NCBI RefSeq assembly: GCF_030053135.1
Contig: NZ_CP125650.1
Location: 310,001 to 374,000, forward strand
Length of the DNA: 64,000 bases
Origin: Rhizobium sp. BT04
GTDB taxonomy: Bacteria; Pseudomonadota; Alphaproteobacteria; Rhizobiales; Rhizobiaceae
Direction of reading: 5' to 3'
Shown: piece after piece, positions 56,150-64,000 of the stretch
Layout: the number at the start of each line of letters is the position of its first letter
Position numbering within the stretch: position 1 is the first letter of the stretch
Translations under genes and position numbers: made by a program
Notes under the pieces: generated by a model
Told to the model about the DNA's origin: nothing
Seen by the model: only the letters and a program-made list of their open reading frames with translations
Databases searched by the model: none

Positions 56150-56637
56150 ACACTGAACTCCTTCCGTGCCTCTGCAGCACACTTTCGTCGATGAAGATCA
56201 GTTTCTCCGGATCGAGGTCCAATTGACCATCGAACCAGGCGCGCCGGCGCTTCAGGACGTCCGGTCGGTCCTGCTCCAGTGCGTGTGCGGTCTTTTTTAA
56301 AGGTCCACCCACGGCTTCGAAGCCAAGCGCCAAGTGCGCTGCGGCTGATCTTCACCTGCCGCTCGACGGACAAGCGCTCAACCATCTCATCGAGCGTCAC
56401 ATCCCTACGCTCGTTGATCAACGCGACAACGAATTCCTCGTGTGCATCCACTGCCGAAGGTCGTCTCCAGCCCTGTGGCCGAGCAGTCAGCTCACCCTCT
56501 TTCGCTCTTGCAATCCAGCGGATCGCCGTCGAAATCCCAACTCCGAAACGAGCCGCAGCCTGTCGAGCCGACATGCCCGCCGCAGACGCTTTCAAAACCC
56601 GTATTCGAAGATCATCGCTCAGGGCCTGTCCCATCAT
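56143..56637 (-). pseudogene. IS630-family transposase, 5' part, cut by the intron
   Basis: The first frame gives MMGQALSDDLRIRVLKASAA GMSARQAAARFGVGISTAIR WI, the helix-turn-helix start of IS630 OrfA. A second frame from about 56333 holds LDLDPEKLIFIDESVLQRHG RSSV, the first catalytic Asp region of OrfB, as expected for the frameshifted two-frame organisation of these elements. Coding stops where the group II intron begins. The remainder of the transposase was not found beyond the intron. Confidence 0.85.
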
Positions 56638-57032
56638 CCACCTCTTCTCTGTGGAGTTGAATCAGCTTCGATGGACGCCGTCACATCACAATCGATTCAT
56701 CGATCGCAGGACTTGCTCTAGGTCGCTCGTGGCGGGGCGAAACTCGGTTGCTGAAAACGATGATGCTCTTCGAACGGCGCCAAATAAAATTTTGCCGGCT
56801 GCATCCTCCTTGTAAGCGCGGACGATCCATTGGACGCCTGACTATCCTTAAAACGTCGTCTTTTTGCATTCGAGACGGGCAGGAAAGGCTTCATTAACCA
56901 ACGCAACCAATAGGTATTCTCAGCTATGTCACAGACCCACAAGATTGATCTGCCGTTCGAATGAATGAAACGGCAATTGGAAGATTTGAGTAGACAAGTC
57001 GATCGTCCACCTCACCTAAAAGGTTTGCCTTT
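56638..57032. other. Intergenic region upstream of chemoreceptor gene
   Basis: About 395 bp with no gene recognised. It should contain the promoter of the downstream chemoreceptor. AGGTTT six bases before the ATG is a weak ribosome-binding site. Confidence 0.4.
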
Positions 57033-59042
57033 ATGCCCAAGTCCATTAGACTCGCTTTATCTTTGATATTTGTTCTGCTCTCTCTTCTCGCGGCGGGCCA
57101 GGGCATCGTGAGTATCGTCAAGCTGCTGTCCATTAGGAGCAATATATCCGAAGTTGCCAGCAACTGGCTGCCATCGATCGATGTGATAAATCGGATCAAT
57201 ACGATCACCGGGGACTACCGCATCCTGCAGTTCAGGCTGGTGACAAACTCATCAGATTCGACGAGCCTTGCGCATAATATCACCACCTTCCGCCAGAAGA
57301 TGGAGGATCTCGCGAATGCCCGTGGTGAATATGAGCCGATGGTGACATCCGGCGAGGAGCGTCAGGCCTATGACGCGTTCTCCGCTTTGTGGACGCAATA
57401 TCAGGAGGATGGCGAGCGGATTGTTAAACTAATGCAGGCAGGCAAGAAGGATGAAGCATTTGCTCTTCTAACGAGTGACGCCACGACGAAACTGTATAAT
57501 GATAGCGGAGCGCTCCTTGACCAGGATGTCGCAGTTAACAAGCGTGGTGGAGTCGCGGCCGTCGGAAACACGATGGGCGCCGTTTCATCGACGGTTTTGG
57601 TCACCATTCTTGCCATGGCGCTGGCAACTACGACGGGCATTATAGCCCTGCTTTACTGCATCCGGAAGATTACCGATCCGATCTCGCGGTTGACTACCAC
57701 GATGGGCGTACTGGCAGATGGTAATCTCGACACTGAGGTTCCTTTCGCAATGCGCGCCGACGAAATCGGCAAGATGTCGAGAGCCGTTGAGGTATTCAAG
57801 CAAAACAGCATCAAGGCCCGCGATCTGAACGCGCAGGAGGCCGCGTTGCAGGCCAAGAGCGCCGACTTGCAGTCGAGCATTGCCGAGGTGGTGTCAGCCG
57901 CCGTAGCCGGTGACTTCACCCATCGCATCACCAAGAAATACGGCGATGCGGCTCTCGACCGTTTTGCAGGAAGCGTCAACGAGCTGGTCACCTCTGTTGA
58001 CCGGGGCATCGCCGAAACTCGCCGAGTTATCTCAGCGCTTGCCGATGGGGATCTGACGGAAAACATGTGCGGCGAGTTTCAGGGAGCCTTTGGTGAACTG
58101 AAGAGTAATGTCAACGCCACCATGGCAGCCCTTCGATCCGTATTAGGCGAGGTTCGCTCCGCCGTCGACACGATCAACGGCGGAGCCGGCGAGATGCGCA
58201 TCGCCTCAGGCGACCTTTCAAAGCGCACGGAACAGCAAGCCGCGGCCCTGGAGGAGACCTCTTCGGCGCTTGAGGAAATCACGGTGGCGGTAAAAAGCTC
58301 GACAGAAAGAGCCACGGAAGCCAGCCATATGGTCGATGAGGCACGCAGAAGCACCGAGCAGTCGAGCGCGGTTGTCAAAGACGCGGTCGCCGCCATGGGC
58401 CGCATCGAGCAGGCCTCGGATGAAATCGGCCAGATCATTAACGTCATTGACGAGATCGCCTTCCAGACCAATCTTTTGGCCCTTAACGCCGGCGTCGAGG
58501 CGGCGCGTGCGGGTGACGCTGGAAAGGGTTTCGCCGTTGTGGCTCAGGAGGTGCGTGAACTGGCACAGCGCTCCGCCACTGCCGCCAAGGATATCAAGGC
58601 GCTGATCAACCGGTCCGGCGACGAGGTCAAAACTGGGGTCAGGCTGGTAACGGCCACAGGCGATGCCCTTGGTCTAATCCGAGGCCACGTGATCAAGGTG
58701 AACGAGCACGTTCATACGATCTCGACGGCGGCACGAGAGCAATCGACCGGGCTGGCGGAAGTCAGCACTGCGGTCAACCAGATGGATCAGACGACCCAGC
58801 AGAATGCGGCGATGGTGGAAGAATCGACGGCGGCCACCAACCGGTTGGCGGATGAGGCTTCCAATCTGGCGCGGCTTATTGCGCGCTTCAGGCTCGACGG
58901 TTCGACTGTTGTACGGCGTGTTGCCCACCAGAACGGTAAGCCGGCCGCCTCGCCAGCGCGTGCCCTCTCCCAGAAGCTTGCCGGCGCCTTCGGCGGACGT
59001 ACTACAGCCGCTGTCGCGACTAAGGAATGGGAAGAGTTTTAA
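57033..59042 (+). CDS. Methyl-accepting chemotaxis protein
   Basis: 669 residues. The first membrane helix is near residues 7-27, a helical-bundle periplasmic domain runs to about 180, the second helix is at about 186-208, and two HAMP regions follow. The signalling tip [51 protein letters not shown] is fully conserved. It ends KEWEEF, fitting the W-x-x-F pentapeptide that tethers CheR/CheB. The ligand is unknown; plasmid location next to an exudate-uptake cluster suggests a root compound. Confidence 0.96.
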   Translation: MPKSIRLALSLIFVLLSLLAAGQGIVSIVKLLSIRSNISEVASNWLPSIDVINRINTITGDYRILQFRLVTNSSDSTSLAHNITTFRQKMEDLANARGEYEPMVTSGEERQAYDAFSALWTQYQEDGERIVKLMQAGKKDEAFALLTSDATTKLYNDSGALLDQDVAVNKRGGVAAVGNTMGAVSSTVLVTILAMALATTTGIIALLYCIRKITDPISRLTTTMGVLADGNLDTEVPFAMRADEIGKMSRAVEVFKQNSIKARDLNAQEAALQAKSADLQSSIAEVVSAAVAGDFTHRITKKYGDAALDRFAGSVNELVTSVDRGIAETRRVISALADGDLTENMCGEFQGAFGELKSNVNATMAALRSVLGEVRSAVDTINGGAGEMRIASGDLSKRTEQQAAALEETSSALEEITVAVKSSTERATEASHMVDEARRSTEQSSAVVKDAVAAMGRIEQASDEIGQIINVIDEIAFQTNLLALNAGVEAARAGDAGKGFAVVAQEVRELAQRSATAAKDIKALINRSGDEVKTGVRLVTATGDALGLIRGHVIKVNEHVHTISTAAREQSTGLAEVSTAVNQMDQTTQQNAAMVEESTAATNRLADEASNLARLIARFRLDGSTVVRRVAHQNGKPAASPARALSQKLAGAFGGRTTAAVATKEWEEF

Positions 59043-59105
59043 TGAATCATGTCATAATTCACCGCAGGATATTATCGGTTTCCATCTGGCAGCCAGCAGT
59101 TCTGC

Positions 59106-59366
59106 ATGAAGACGACGTTGATCCCGGAAATCCGGGGGTTAGCAGAGGCGACGCCGCTGCCCCTAACGCATGTTCTCGGTTCAGGGATCTGCCGGTTCTG
59201 TCATTCCGGTGATAGAGCTTGCTGCCGAGATAACCAATCCCATCGGTCTAGCCACAGCGCCATTGTCGTCGTTGAGGTAGCAGATGGTATCATCGGCCCG
59301 GTCGTCGATCAGGTCTCTGGCATTCTATCGATCAACGGCGATCGGATCCAACCGGTTCGGACTTAG
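59106..59366 (+). pseudogene. cheW remnant
   Basis: One frame ends SAIVVVEVADGIIGPVVDQV SGILSINGDRIQPVRT, which is the strand region of CheW (VIVVEVGDRIIGLVVDAVSD IL). The preceding part IPVIELAAEITNPIGLATAP is in a neighbouring frame and matches the CheW VPVIDLR segment. Upstream residues (ATPLPLTHVLG) are only weakly alike. The N-terminal domain and the C-terminal strands are missing. It follows the chemoreceptor by 60 bp, as an adaptor gene would. Confidence 0.65.
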
Positions 59367-59563
59367 GCGCGACTTCGACCCAACCTTCAGCTACGGAATC
59401 ACTCCGCTTGAACAAGGGATGGAATGCTTCCTTAGTTTTGAGCAAAGGTTTGGCACCAATCAGGACGCATCGCAGCTGCCTAGCAGACTTTTGCTTTTTC
59501 ACCTTCCGCGACTGTCTTCCTTCAAGACGCGGAGTATTAACGAAATTCAACGAGAGTTCGAAG

Positions 59564-59749
59564 ATGTCCAAAGTTATCGCAATCAATTTCGGGCAACAGG
59601 CTAAGACAGATACCCACTTAGAAAGCCACGAAGATGCACAGTCGCAGCGCCTGGAGCAAGAGCGGCTGCAAATGATCCAAATCACCAATCACCTTGAAGC
59701 ACTGTACGCTCGGCTGCTGACCGTCTGTGGCGACAGACCGAAAAATTAA
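59564..59749 (+). CDS. Small hypothetical protein
   Basis: 61 residues from ATG 59564, beginning MSKVIAINFGQQAKTDTHLE and ending CGDRPKN. Polar, with a Gln/Glu-rich predicted helix (SQRLEQERLQMIQITNHLEA). The upstream CGAGAG is only a fair ribosome-binding site. I recognise no family. It could be an adaptor-like or regulatory peptide beside chemotaxis debris, but nothing shows it. Confidence 0.4.
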   Translation: MSKVIAINFGQQAKTDTHLESHEDAQSQRLEQERLQMIQITNHLEALYARLLTVCGDRPKN

Positions 59750-59819
59750 GGGCGCAGCGATGGTATAGCCCGGTGGAGCGCTGCGAACCACAGCGCCATC
59801 GCGAAGGGCTATTTCCGGG

Positions 59820-60854
59820 TCAGCTTTCGGGCGGAGAGGCCTGCGAAGCACACATAGATCGCCTATGCGGCAGAACATCGCTCATATGCACTGTTTTAGA
59901 TGGCAGTTCGCCGTAACGTCTCTTGTACTCTGCAGCAAAACGGCCGAGGTGTGTGAAGCCCCACTTAAGCGCTATTTCCGAAACGCTGATTTTAGCGCCG
60001 TTTTGCAGCAGTTCCTGTCGAGCTGCGCACATACGCAAGTCTCGGAGGTGCATTGTGGGGCTGGTATTACGAAATTGTCGGAAGCCGTGCTGCAAAGTCC
60101 GCACGCTGACCTTGGCCGCAGCGGCGATATCGTTAAGGGAAATGGGTTGAGCCATATGCTCTTCCATAAACTCCATTGCCCGTTTCACGTGGCGAGGCGT
60201 GGGAGACGGAGACGGACGACGAAGTTCATCGGTATAGCGATGCATACAGCTTTCGATCAAAAGGTACTCTATCGCGTCGAGGAGCGAGCTATAGGCCGAC
60301 GGGCATTGTCGCAGAGCCCCCCCGGCACTGAGGCCGCGATGGGCAGACAGGGCTAGTTCTCGCATGAGCGTTCCCGCGCTCGATGCAAGATCAAGGGTCG
60401 GCTGAATTTGCAGATTTCCGCTGATCGTCCGATCGAGCATGCGAGAAAGCTTGTCACGCAAGGATTGCGTATCGATCGTCAATGACAGTTGAGATCTTAT
60501 GCCATCTTGTCGGGCATTCAGCGGAGCATTTGCAACATGCGGCGACTCTACCTGTTGCCCAGACCAATGAAAGACTGCATTCCCGGACGCCGGCAGGAAG
60601 ACCGTTACGACGTCAACTGGGGAATCTATCATGACCGAGAACGCCCCTTCATGATGGGCATCCGCAACGCCAAAACCATCAAGGGAAATTCGACTGCAGC
60701 GAGAGTTAAGCGATCTACTGTCGTGTTGAGCAAGGTCAGAGGACGCCAGGGGCGATGATATCAAAGGCAAAAGACGTTCGGGATCGGAGCCCTCGATAAA
60801 GTTGTCTTTCACTAAGGTCCCTTCATCGGGCTTGCTGAACAAACTTTCGGTCAT
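59820..60854 (-). CDS. AraC family transcriptional regulator
   Basis: 344 residues. The C-terminal two helix-turn-helix domain is clear: RHVKRAMEFMEEHMAQPISL NDIAAAAKVSVRTLQHGFRQ F and ISVSEIALKWGFTHLGRFAA EYKRRYGELPS. The N-terminal about 200 residues form an AraC-binding-like sensing domain of the type seen in AndR/FeaR-like regulators of aromatic catabolism. No target is obvious next to it. No TCAGA-type operator lies at its start. Confidence 0.92.
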   Translation of the reverse strand: MTESLFSKPDEGTLVKDNFIEGSDPERLLPLISSPLASSDLAQHDSRSLNSRCSRISLDGFGVADAHHEGAFSVMIDSPVDVVTVFLPASGNAVFHWSGQQVESPHVANAPLNARQDGIRSQLSLTIDTQSLRDKLSRMLDRTISGNLQIQPTLDLASSAGTLMRELALSAHRGLSAGGALRQCPSAYSSLLDAIEYLLIESCMHRYTDELRRPSPSPTPRHVKRAMEFMEEHMAQPISLNDIAAAAKVSVRTLQHGFRQFRNTSPTMHLRDLRMCAARQELLQNGAKISVSEIALKWGFTHLGRFAAEYKRRYGELPSKTVHMSDVLPHRRSMCASQASPPES

Positions 60855-61144
60855 CCAATATAAACCTATCTATGAACACCAACTCGCACATGCCGGGACT
60901 AGTTTTCCAAACCTTCAAAGCTCGAGACCGGATGGCGTGCGAGCGATTTTGATCGCGTACATGACCGATTCGGACCTTTGTGGAGGCCGGTTGAATCTCT
61001 CATTCCCTAGGCTTTCGTCATGGCGGATCATCACCAGCACCGACATCCACGTTCTCCCGCTCGAGATGGCCTCCTAGTTTTTCAGCGCTGCAGTTGGGAA
61101 GCCTCTAATGATGCGATGACTGGCTTCCACAAGCCTCGAACAGA

Positions 61145-61173
61145 TTGACAGATTGTCTGATATACGTTAATGC
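61145..61173 (+). promoter_or_regulatory. Orphan TTGACAGATTGTCTGAT operator-promoter
   Basis: TTGACA at 61145-61150 overlaps the palindrome CAGATTGTCTG at 61149-61159, with a TTAATG-like -10 about 17 bases on. This is the same arrangement as upstream of the dehydrogenase gene 16 kb away. No gene begins within 500 bp downstream. Confidence 0.65.
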
Positions 61174-61274
61174 TATTCCTGATCAAAGGCAAGGCAGCAT
61201 CAGGGAAATCTGCCACGGTTCTAGTGGAGTTCCCGCACGGCAAATCAATCTAAAGATGCCTCCCAAGGCGAGGG

Positions 61275-61306
61275 GTGACGGGCTGCTTTCGATCGCAGCC
61301 CGTCAC
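61275..61306. terminator. Perfect 12-bp hairpin
   Basis: GTGACGGGCTGC pairs with GCAGCCCGTCAC around an 8-base loop. No T-run follows on either strand, so it is a stable RNA structure or weak terminator. It lies about 125 bp after the orphan promoter start. Confidence 0.55.
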
Positions 61307-61896
61307 GGGAAGGGTGGGAGTGCTATGAGTGGGAGAGAACCTACGCCAACCGACCTTGGAGGCCGTTGAGTCGACACGGAGAAAAATGATTGTGCTGTAG
61401 GATGGCCCCACGATTTCGCCACACGCTGGTCCTCTTAACCTGCGCATCAGCATACTTCGGTTATGACGTATAAGAGAGGCACGCTCCAGGCTCAACACTC
61501 GGAGACGCAAAGACGTCGACGAGTTCTTTTGGCCTACTAAGCGAGGCGGTCGCGGCAAATATCAATGCGTAAGCCGCGCCTCGTCGCATTGAGTTGACTT
61601 TGCGCTCTTCTTAGCGGGTACGGACTCCGGGCGTCTGATTGGGCAAAAGAAGAGCTTAAGGACGAAACCTGATGATGGTCAAACAGCTTGTGCTGCCATA
61701 GGCGTGCTGTTGTCTGTGCCGCGCGAACGCGAAAAGCGCGATCAAATCGGAACGTGGCGGCGAGAGAAGACTAACAGGAAAGACCACATCAAACTCAACC
61801 GGGTGTCGGAATACCGATGCTTACGGCATTGCGTGCATGAGGCCTCAAAATGACGCCGGTCTCGACATGTGTCCGCCGAAAATCGCAAAAAAGGAA

Positions 61897-61925
61897 TTGA
61901 CAGATTGTCGGACAAAAATTTTACT
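61897..61925 (+). promoter_or_regulatory. Operator-promoter of the SDR gene
   Basis: TTGACA (61897-61902), 17-bp spacer and TTTACT (61920-61925). The operator reads CAGATTGTCGG (61901-61911), one base from the CAGATTGTCTG palindrome. Transcription should start near 61932, 51 bases before the leader peptide start. Confidence 0.7.
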
Positions 61926-61982
61926 ATATCGCCCGCGCATTGCTTGTTCGCGGGAGACGCAGCGACGGACCGGGAGTTATAA

Positions 61983-62053
61983 GTGCTAAACTTGGCCAAA
62001 AATGCACAAATTGTCGACCTTCTTAATCTGCCGGAAGCGGCGACCGGCGCGTG
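61983..62053 (+). CDS. Leader peptide overlapping the SDR start
   Basis: A GTG at 61983, preceded by GGGAG, opens a 23-codon frame (MLNLAKNAQIVDLLNLPEAA TGA). Its TGA overlaps the GTG start of the SDR gene as GTGA at 62051-62054. The SDR start itself lacks a strong ribosome-binding site, so coupled translation is plausible. The peptide could instead be the remnant of the SDR N-terminus. Confidence 0.45.
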
Positions 62054-62800
62054 ATACAAGCGTCTCTGACTCACAAGGCGTGTCATACTCCATCGACCGA
62101 GGTACTGGTTGAACGTGACAGTGACGCCAACATTTCTCCTGGGGAAAAAGTCTGTGTCTTGATAGGCGCGTCAAATCCTGTTGGTCTTTGTTTGGCGCGC
62201 TCATTTATAGAAAAAGGCTATCGGGTCGCCGTAGGCGACGCCAATCCCGCCGACTTCGCCTCCCTGGCTGAAGGCCAGGGAAACAATTTTTTACCGGTCA
62301 AAGTCAACCCGAACAGAGACGTTTACGTCAACTCAATGGCTGACCAGGTGTATTTGCGCTGGAGACGGGTCGACGTTCTGGTGAACATAGTTTTCCGCAG
62401 AAATGAAACAACCCAAACTGTAACGGGATCGCTATCCAGCGCGAATCTGGGGCTTGATGCCGTATCCAATCTAATCAGAGTTACAGGTGCCTTTAGCTCT
62501 CGACTTCAGGGCGCGGAGCTTGCCGTAGTGGACGTCGCATGGTTCGAAGAGACGACCTCGCTGGAAGCAGAAGCCGTCCTTCAAGCGGCGTTGCGCACTA
62601 CTACCTCCGCAATTGCTAGGCAATATTTCGGTTCCGGGCTGAGGATAAATGCTGTACACGCCAGCGATGTGAACTCTACGTCTTCAAGCGAAAATGACGT
62701 GCTTCGAACAGTGATCCACGCCGTGCAATTCCTGGCGAATTCGGAACTGTCCGGAAAGCTGACAGGGAACGTGCTGGAGATCGATCCTCGGTGCAGATAG
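62051..62800 (+). CDS. Degenerate short-chain dehydrogenase/reductase-like protein
   Basis: 249 residues with the SDR fold order: VCVLIGASNPVGLCLARSFI EKG (changed TGxxxGxG cofactor loop), DVLVNIVFRRNE, and the helix LRTTTSAIARQYFGSGLRIN AVH. Near SLEAEAVLQAALR the catalytic Y-x-x-x-K pair expected in SDRs is missing, and the usual Ser is unclear. It is likely inactive as an oxidoreductase or has another role. The gene has the CAGA-TTG-TCTG operator of the teu cluster and may bind its ligand rather than reduce it. Confidence 0.7.
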   Translation: MIQASLTHKACHTPSTEVLVERDSDANISPGEKVCVLIGASNPVGLCLARSFIEKGYRVAVGDANPADFASLAEGQGNNFLPVKVNPNRDVYVNSMADQVYLRWRRVDVLVNIVFRRNETTQTVTGSLSSANLGLDAVSNLIRVTGAFSSRLQGAELAVVDVAWFEETTSLEAEAVLQAALRTTTSAIARQYFGSGLRINAVHASDVNSTSSSENDVLRTVIHAVQFLANSELSGKLTGNVLEIDPRCR

Positions 62801-63011
62801 ATCCACTCCCACGTTCTGATCCGGCAAATCTGCAGGTATTAACCTTCCGTTAAGTTTCTCGAAAGACGCAATGGGTAAGAGGTCAAATCCTAACAACACG
62901 TAAAAAAGTTTCGATTGTTTTAGTGAAACTCTTATCCATGTTCGTTCAGGCTCAAACATTACTATTCCAAAAGCGAGGCCCCAGCACCGTTTGAGCCCTT
63001 TGGAGGTAAGT
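62801..63011. promoter_or_regulatory. Promoter region of the second chemoreceptor
   Basis: AT-rich 210 bp with GTTAAGTTTCTCGAAAG-like sequence; a GGAGG site at 63002-63006 sets the chemoreceptor start. Confidence 0.4.
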
Positions 63012-64000
63012 ATGTTCGTCGATCGCCTGTTATCCACCTTTACCATAAGAGCAAAGGTGTTATTGGTACTTGTACCCTTGATCCTGATATTGGCGGCAGT
63101 TGGTGGGGTCGGCTTAAAAGCAACTGGCTTGCTTCAGTCTCGTCTTCGGCTTTCAAATGAGGTTCTTCAGACCTTGAGCGGGTTTCGAAGTGTCGCGGAA
63201 AGCATGAACCGCTTTTTGGCGCAAAGCTCAACGGAGTACCGAGATGAGGCGCTGACAAGTTTAAACGGGCAGAGCGCAACCATGCAGTCGCTCCAGGAAG
63301 CGGCGGCAGGTAGCGGGAGCGAAACTGGTGCGCTCGAAAACAGTGTATCGGCAATGTCCGTTATCTCGGGCAGCATCGGCCGCATGTGGTCTTTGCATAA
63401 TGACGAGGAATCCGTTCGCAGCGACATTGTTTCCAACTTGTCGAAGATCAAGGAGGTCGGAGGCGCCCTTAAATTGGCTGCGGTTGATGTGCGCTCACAA
63501 GTACGCAATCAGGAGAACTCCGGGAAAACCATGCTCCGGGAGGCTACCCGCTCACTCGATACGGCATCAGTTATGCAACACATGGCGGAAGACTTGGTGA
63601 GCTTGCCGGACGGAGCGAAGCAGCCTCCGACTGTCGCCCAGCAAGGGCTTGTGATCAAAAAGTCGCTAAAAACAGTTAAGCGGGTAGTCTCGACTGCTGA
63701 CGAGCAGGCCGTTACTAAAATTGAGAGGACTATCGCCAAGCTAATCGCCAACCCCGAATTTGTCGACCCTTCCACACGGCTTGCCGGCTCTGACCTACAG
63801 AGCTTTGCGACGAACCTGCGAGTGGATGCGATCCAGCACATGATTGAAGGAACAAATGCGATCCGGGCGTTGGATAAAGCGTTGACGGATTCCGAAATGC
63901 TTGTTGCGACGGCGACAACGATCGGCCAGGACGCCGATTCGATCGAAATCGAAATCAATAACCTGTTCCGTACAGCCAACGCAGAGAATCAGCAGCGCCT
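63012..64000 (+). CDS. Methyl-accepting chemotaxis protein, N-terminal part (runs off window)
   Basis: The frame from ATG 63012 (GGAGG at 63002) stays open for 329 codons to the window edge. A membrane helix (VLLVLVPLILILAAVGGVGL) is near residues 17-36. A long, fully helical periplasmic region follows (LGLKATGLLQSRLRLSNEVL type, then SVSAMSVISGSIGRMWSL), too long for a simple four-helix bundle and reminiscent of helical bimodular sensors. The cytoplasmic part is outside. The receptor class is inferred from this layout and the neighbouring chemoreceptor. Confidence 0.75.
   Translation, partial: MFVDRLLSTFTIRAKVLLVLVPLILILAAVGGVGLKATGLLQSRLRLSNEVLQTLSGFRSVAESMNRFLAQSSTEYRDEALTSLNGQSATMQSLQEAAAGSGSETGALENSVSAMSVISGSIGRMWSLHNDEESVRSDIVSNLSKIKEVGGALKLAAVDVRSQVRNQENSGKTMLREATRSLDTASVMQHMAEDLVSLPDGAKQPPTVAQQGLVIKKSLKTVKRVVSTADEQAVTKIERTIAKLIANPEFVDPSTRLAGSDLQSFATNLRVDAIQHMIEGTNAIRALDKALTDSEMLVATATTIGQDADSIEIEINNLFRTANAENQQR

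Larger units (their letters stand above)
60855..61982. other. 1.1-kb region without an intact gene, carrying two regulated promoters
   Basis: No protein-like frame was found. It contains the orphan operator-promoter at 61145-61173, a strong hairpin at 61275-61306, and the operator-promoter of the SDR gene at 61897-61925. The rest shows no recognisable element. Confidence 0.5.

Overview
The window looks like an accessory, plasmid-type region of a bean-nodulating Rhizobium (R. etli / R. phaseoli group). This is inferred from four things seen in the sequence: a rhizobial-type (Rhc) type III secretion (T3SS) gene cluster, a tyrosinase gene (melA) preceded by a sigma-54 type -24/-12 promoter, a teu-like ABC uptake operon (teu genes are known from R. 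tropici for bean-exudate uptake), and a heavy load of decayed insertion sequences (ISs) and toxin-antitoxin genes. No housekeeping genes, rRNA, tRNA or CRISPR array were seen.

Layout. 1-7.4 kb: the end of a GH3 glycosidase, an intact IS21-family element, IS scars, and a frameshifted AbiE toxin-antitoxin pair. 7.7-27.4 kb: the T3SS island. Two very large paralogous proteins share a 670-bp near-identical cassette. A tightly overlapped forward operon follows (small protein, NolB-like, SctJ, K, L, N, Q, R, S, T, U). A reverse operon carries a 52-aa needle-like protein, SctD, SctV and an HrpW-type pectate lyase. A divergent pair encodes half-secretin RhcC1 and a SctO-like protein, and an XRE regulator closes the island. 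SctU ends just before its autocleavage domain, and no second secretin half, TtsI or translocon operon is visible. 27.7-33 kb: a helicase-like scar, an alpha-r14-type small RNA with anti-Shine-Dalgarno loops, a DUF4334 gene, and a three-gene module (TRSP phosphoribosyltransferase, StiP/PRTase_1, HAD phosphatase) known from Ter stress loci.

33.7-43 kb: a deleted IS256 transposase, then melA, a small secreted protein, a Tat-exported M28-like peptidase and a DUF3141 (PHA-synthase-like) gene broken at an 8-G tract. melA, the peptidase and the DUF3141 gene each have a well-spaced sigma-54 promoter, suggesting co-expression in nodules under NifA. 43.1-44 kb: a hipBA remnant with its operator.

44.5-54.6 kb: a FadR-type GntR regulator, a beta-hydroxyacid dehydrogenase, a carboxymuconolactone-decarboxylase-like protein, an SCP2-like protein, an alpha/beta hydrolase, a complete sugar-type ABC importer (teuB-A-C1-C2 order) and an aldehyde dehydrogenase. 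A palindrome of the form TCAGA-N3-TCTGA recurs at the promoters of this cluster and reappears about 16 kb away at two more promoters, one driving a degenerate SDR gene. I infer one regulon. 55-64 kb: a degenerate group II intron inside an IS630 transposase, a chemoreceptor with a CheR-tether tail, a cheW remnant, an AraC regulator, the SDR gene, and the start of a second chemoreceptor running off the edge.
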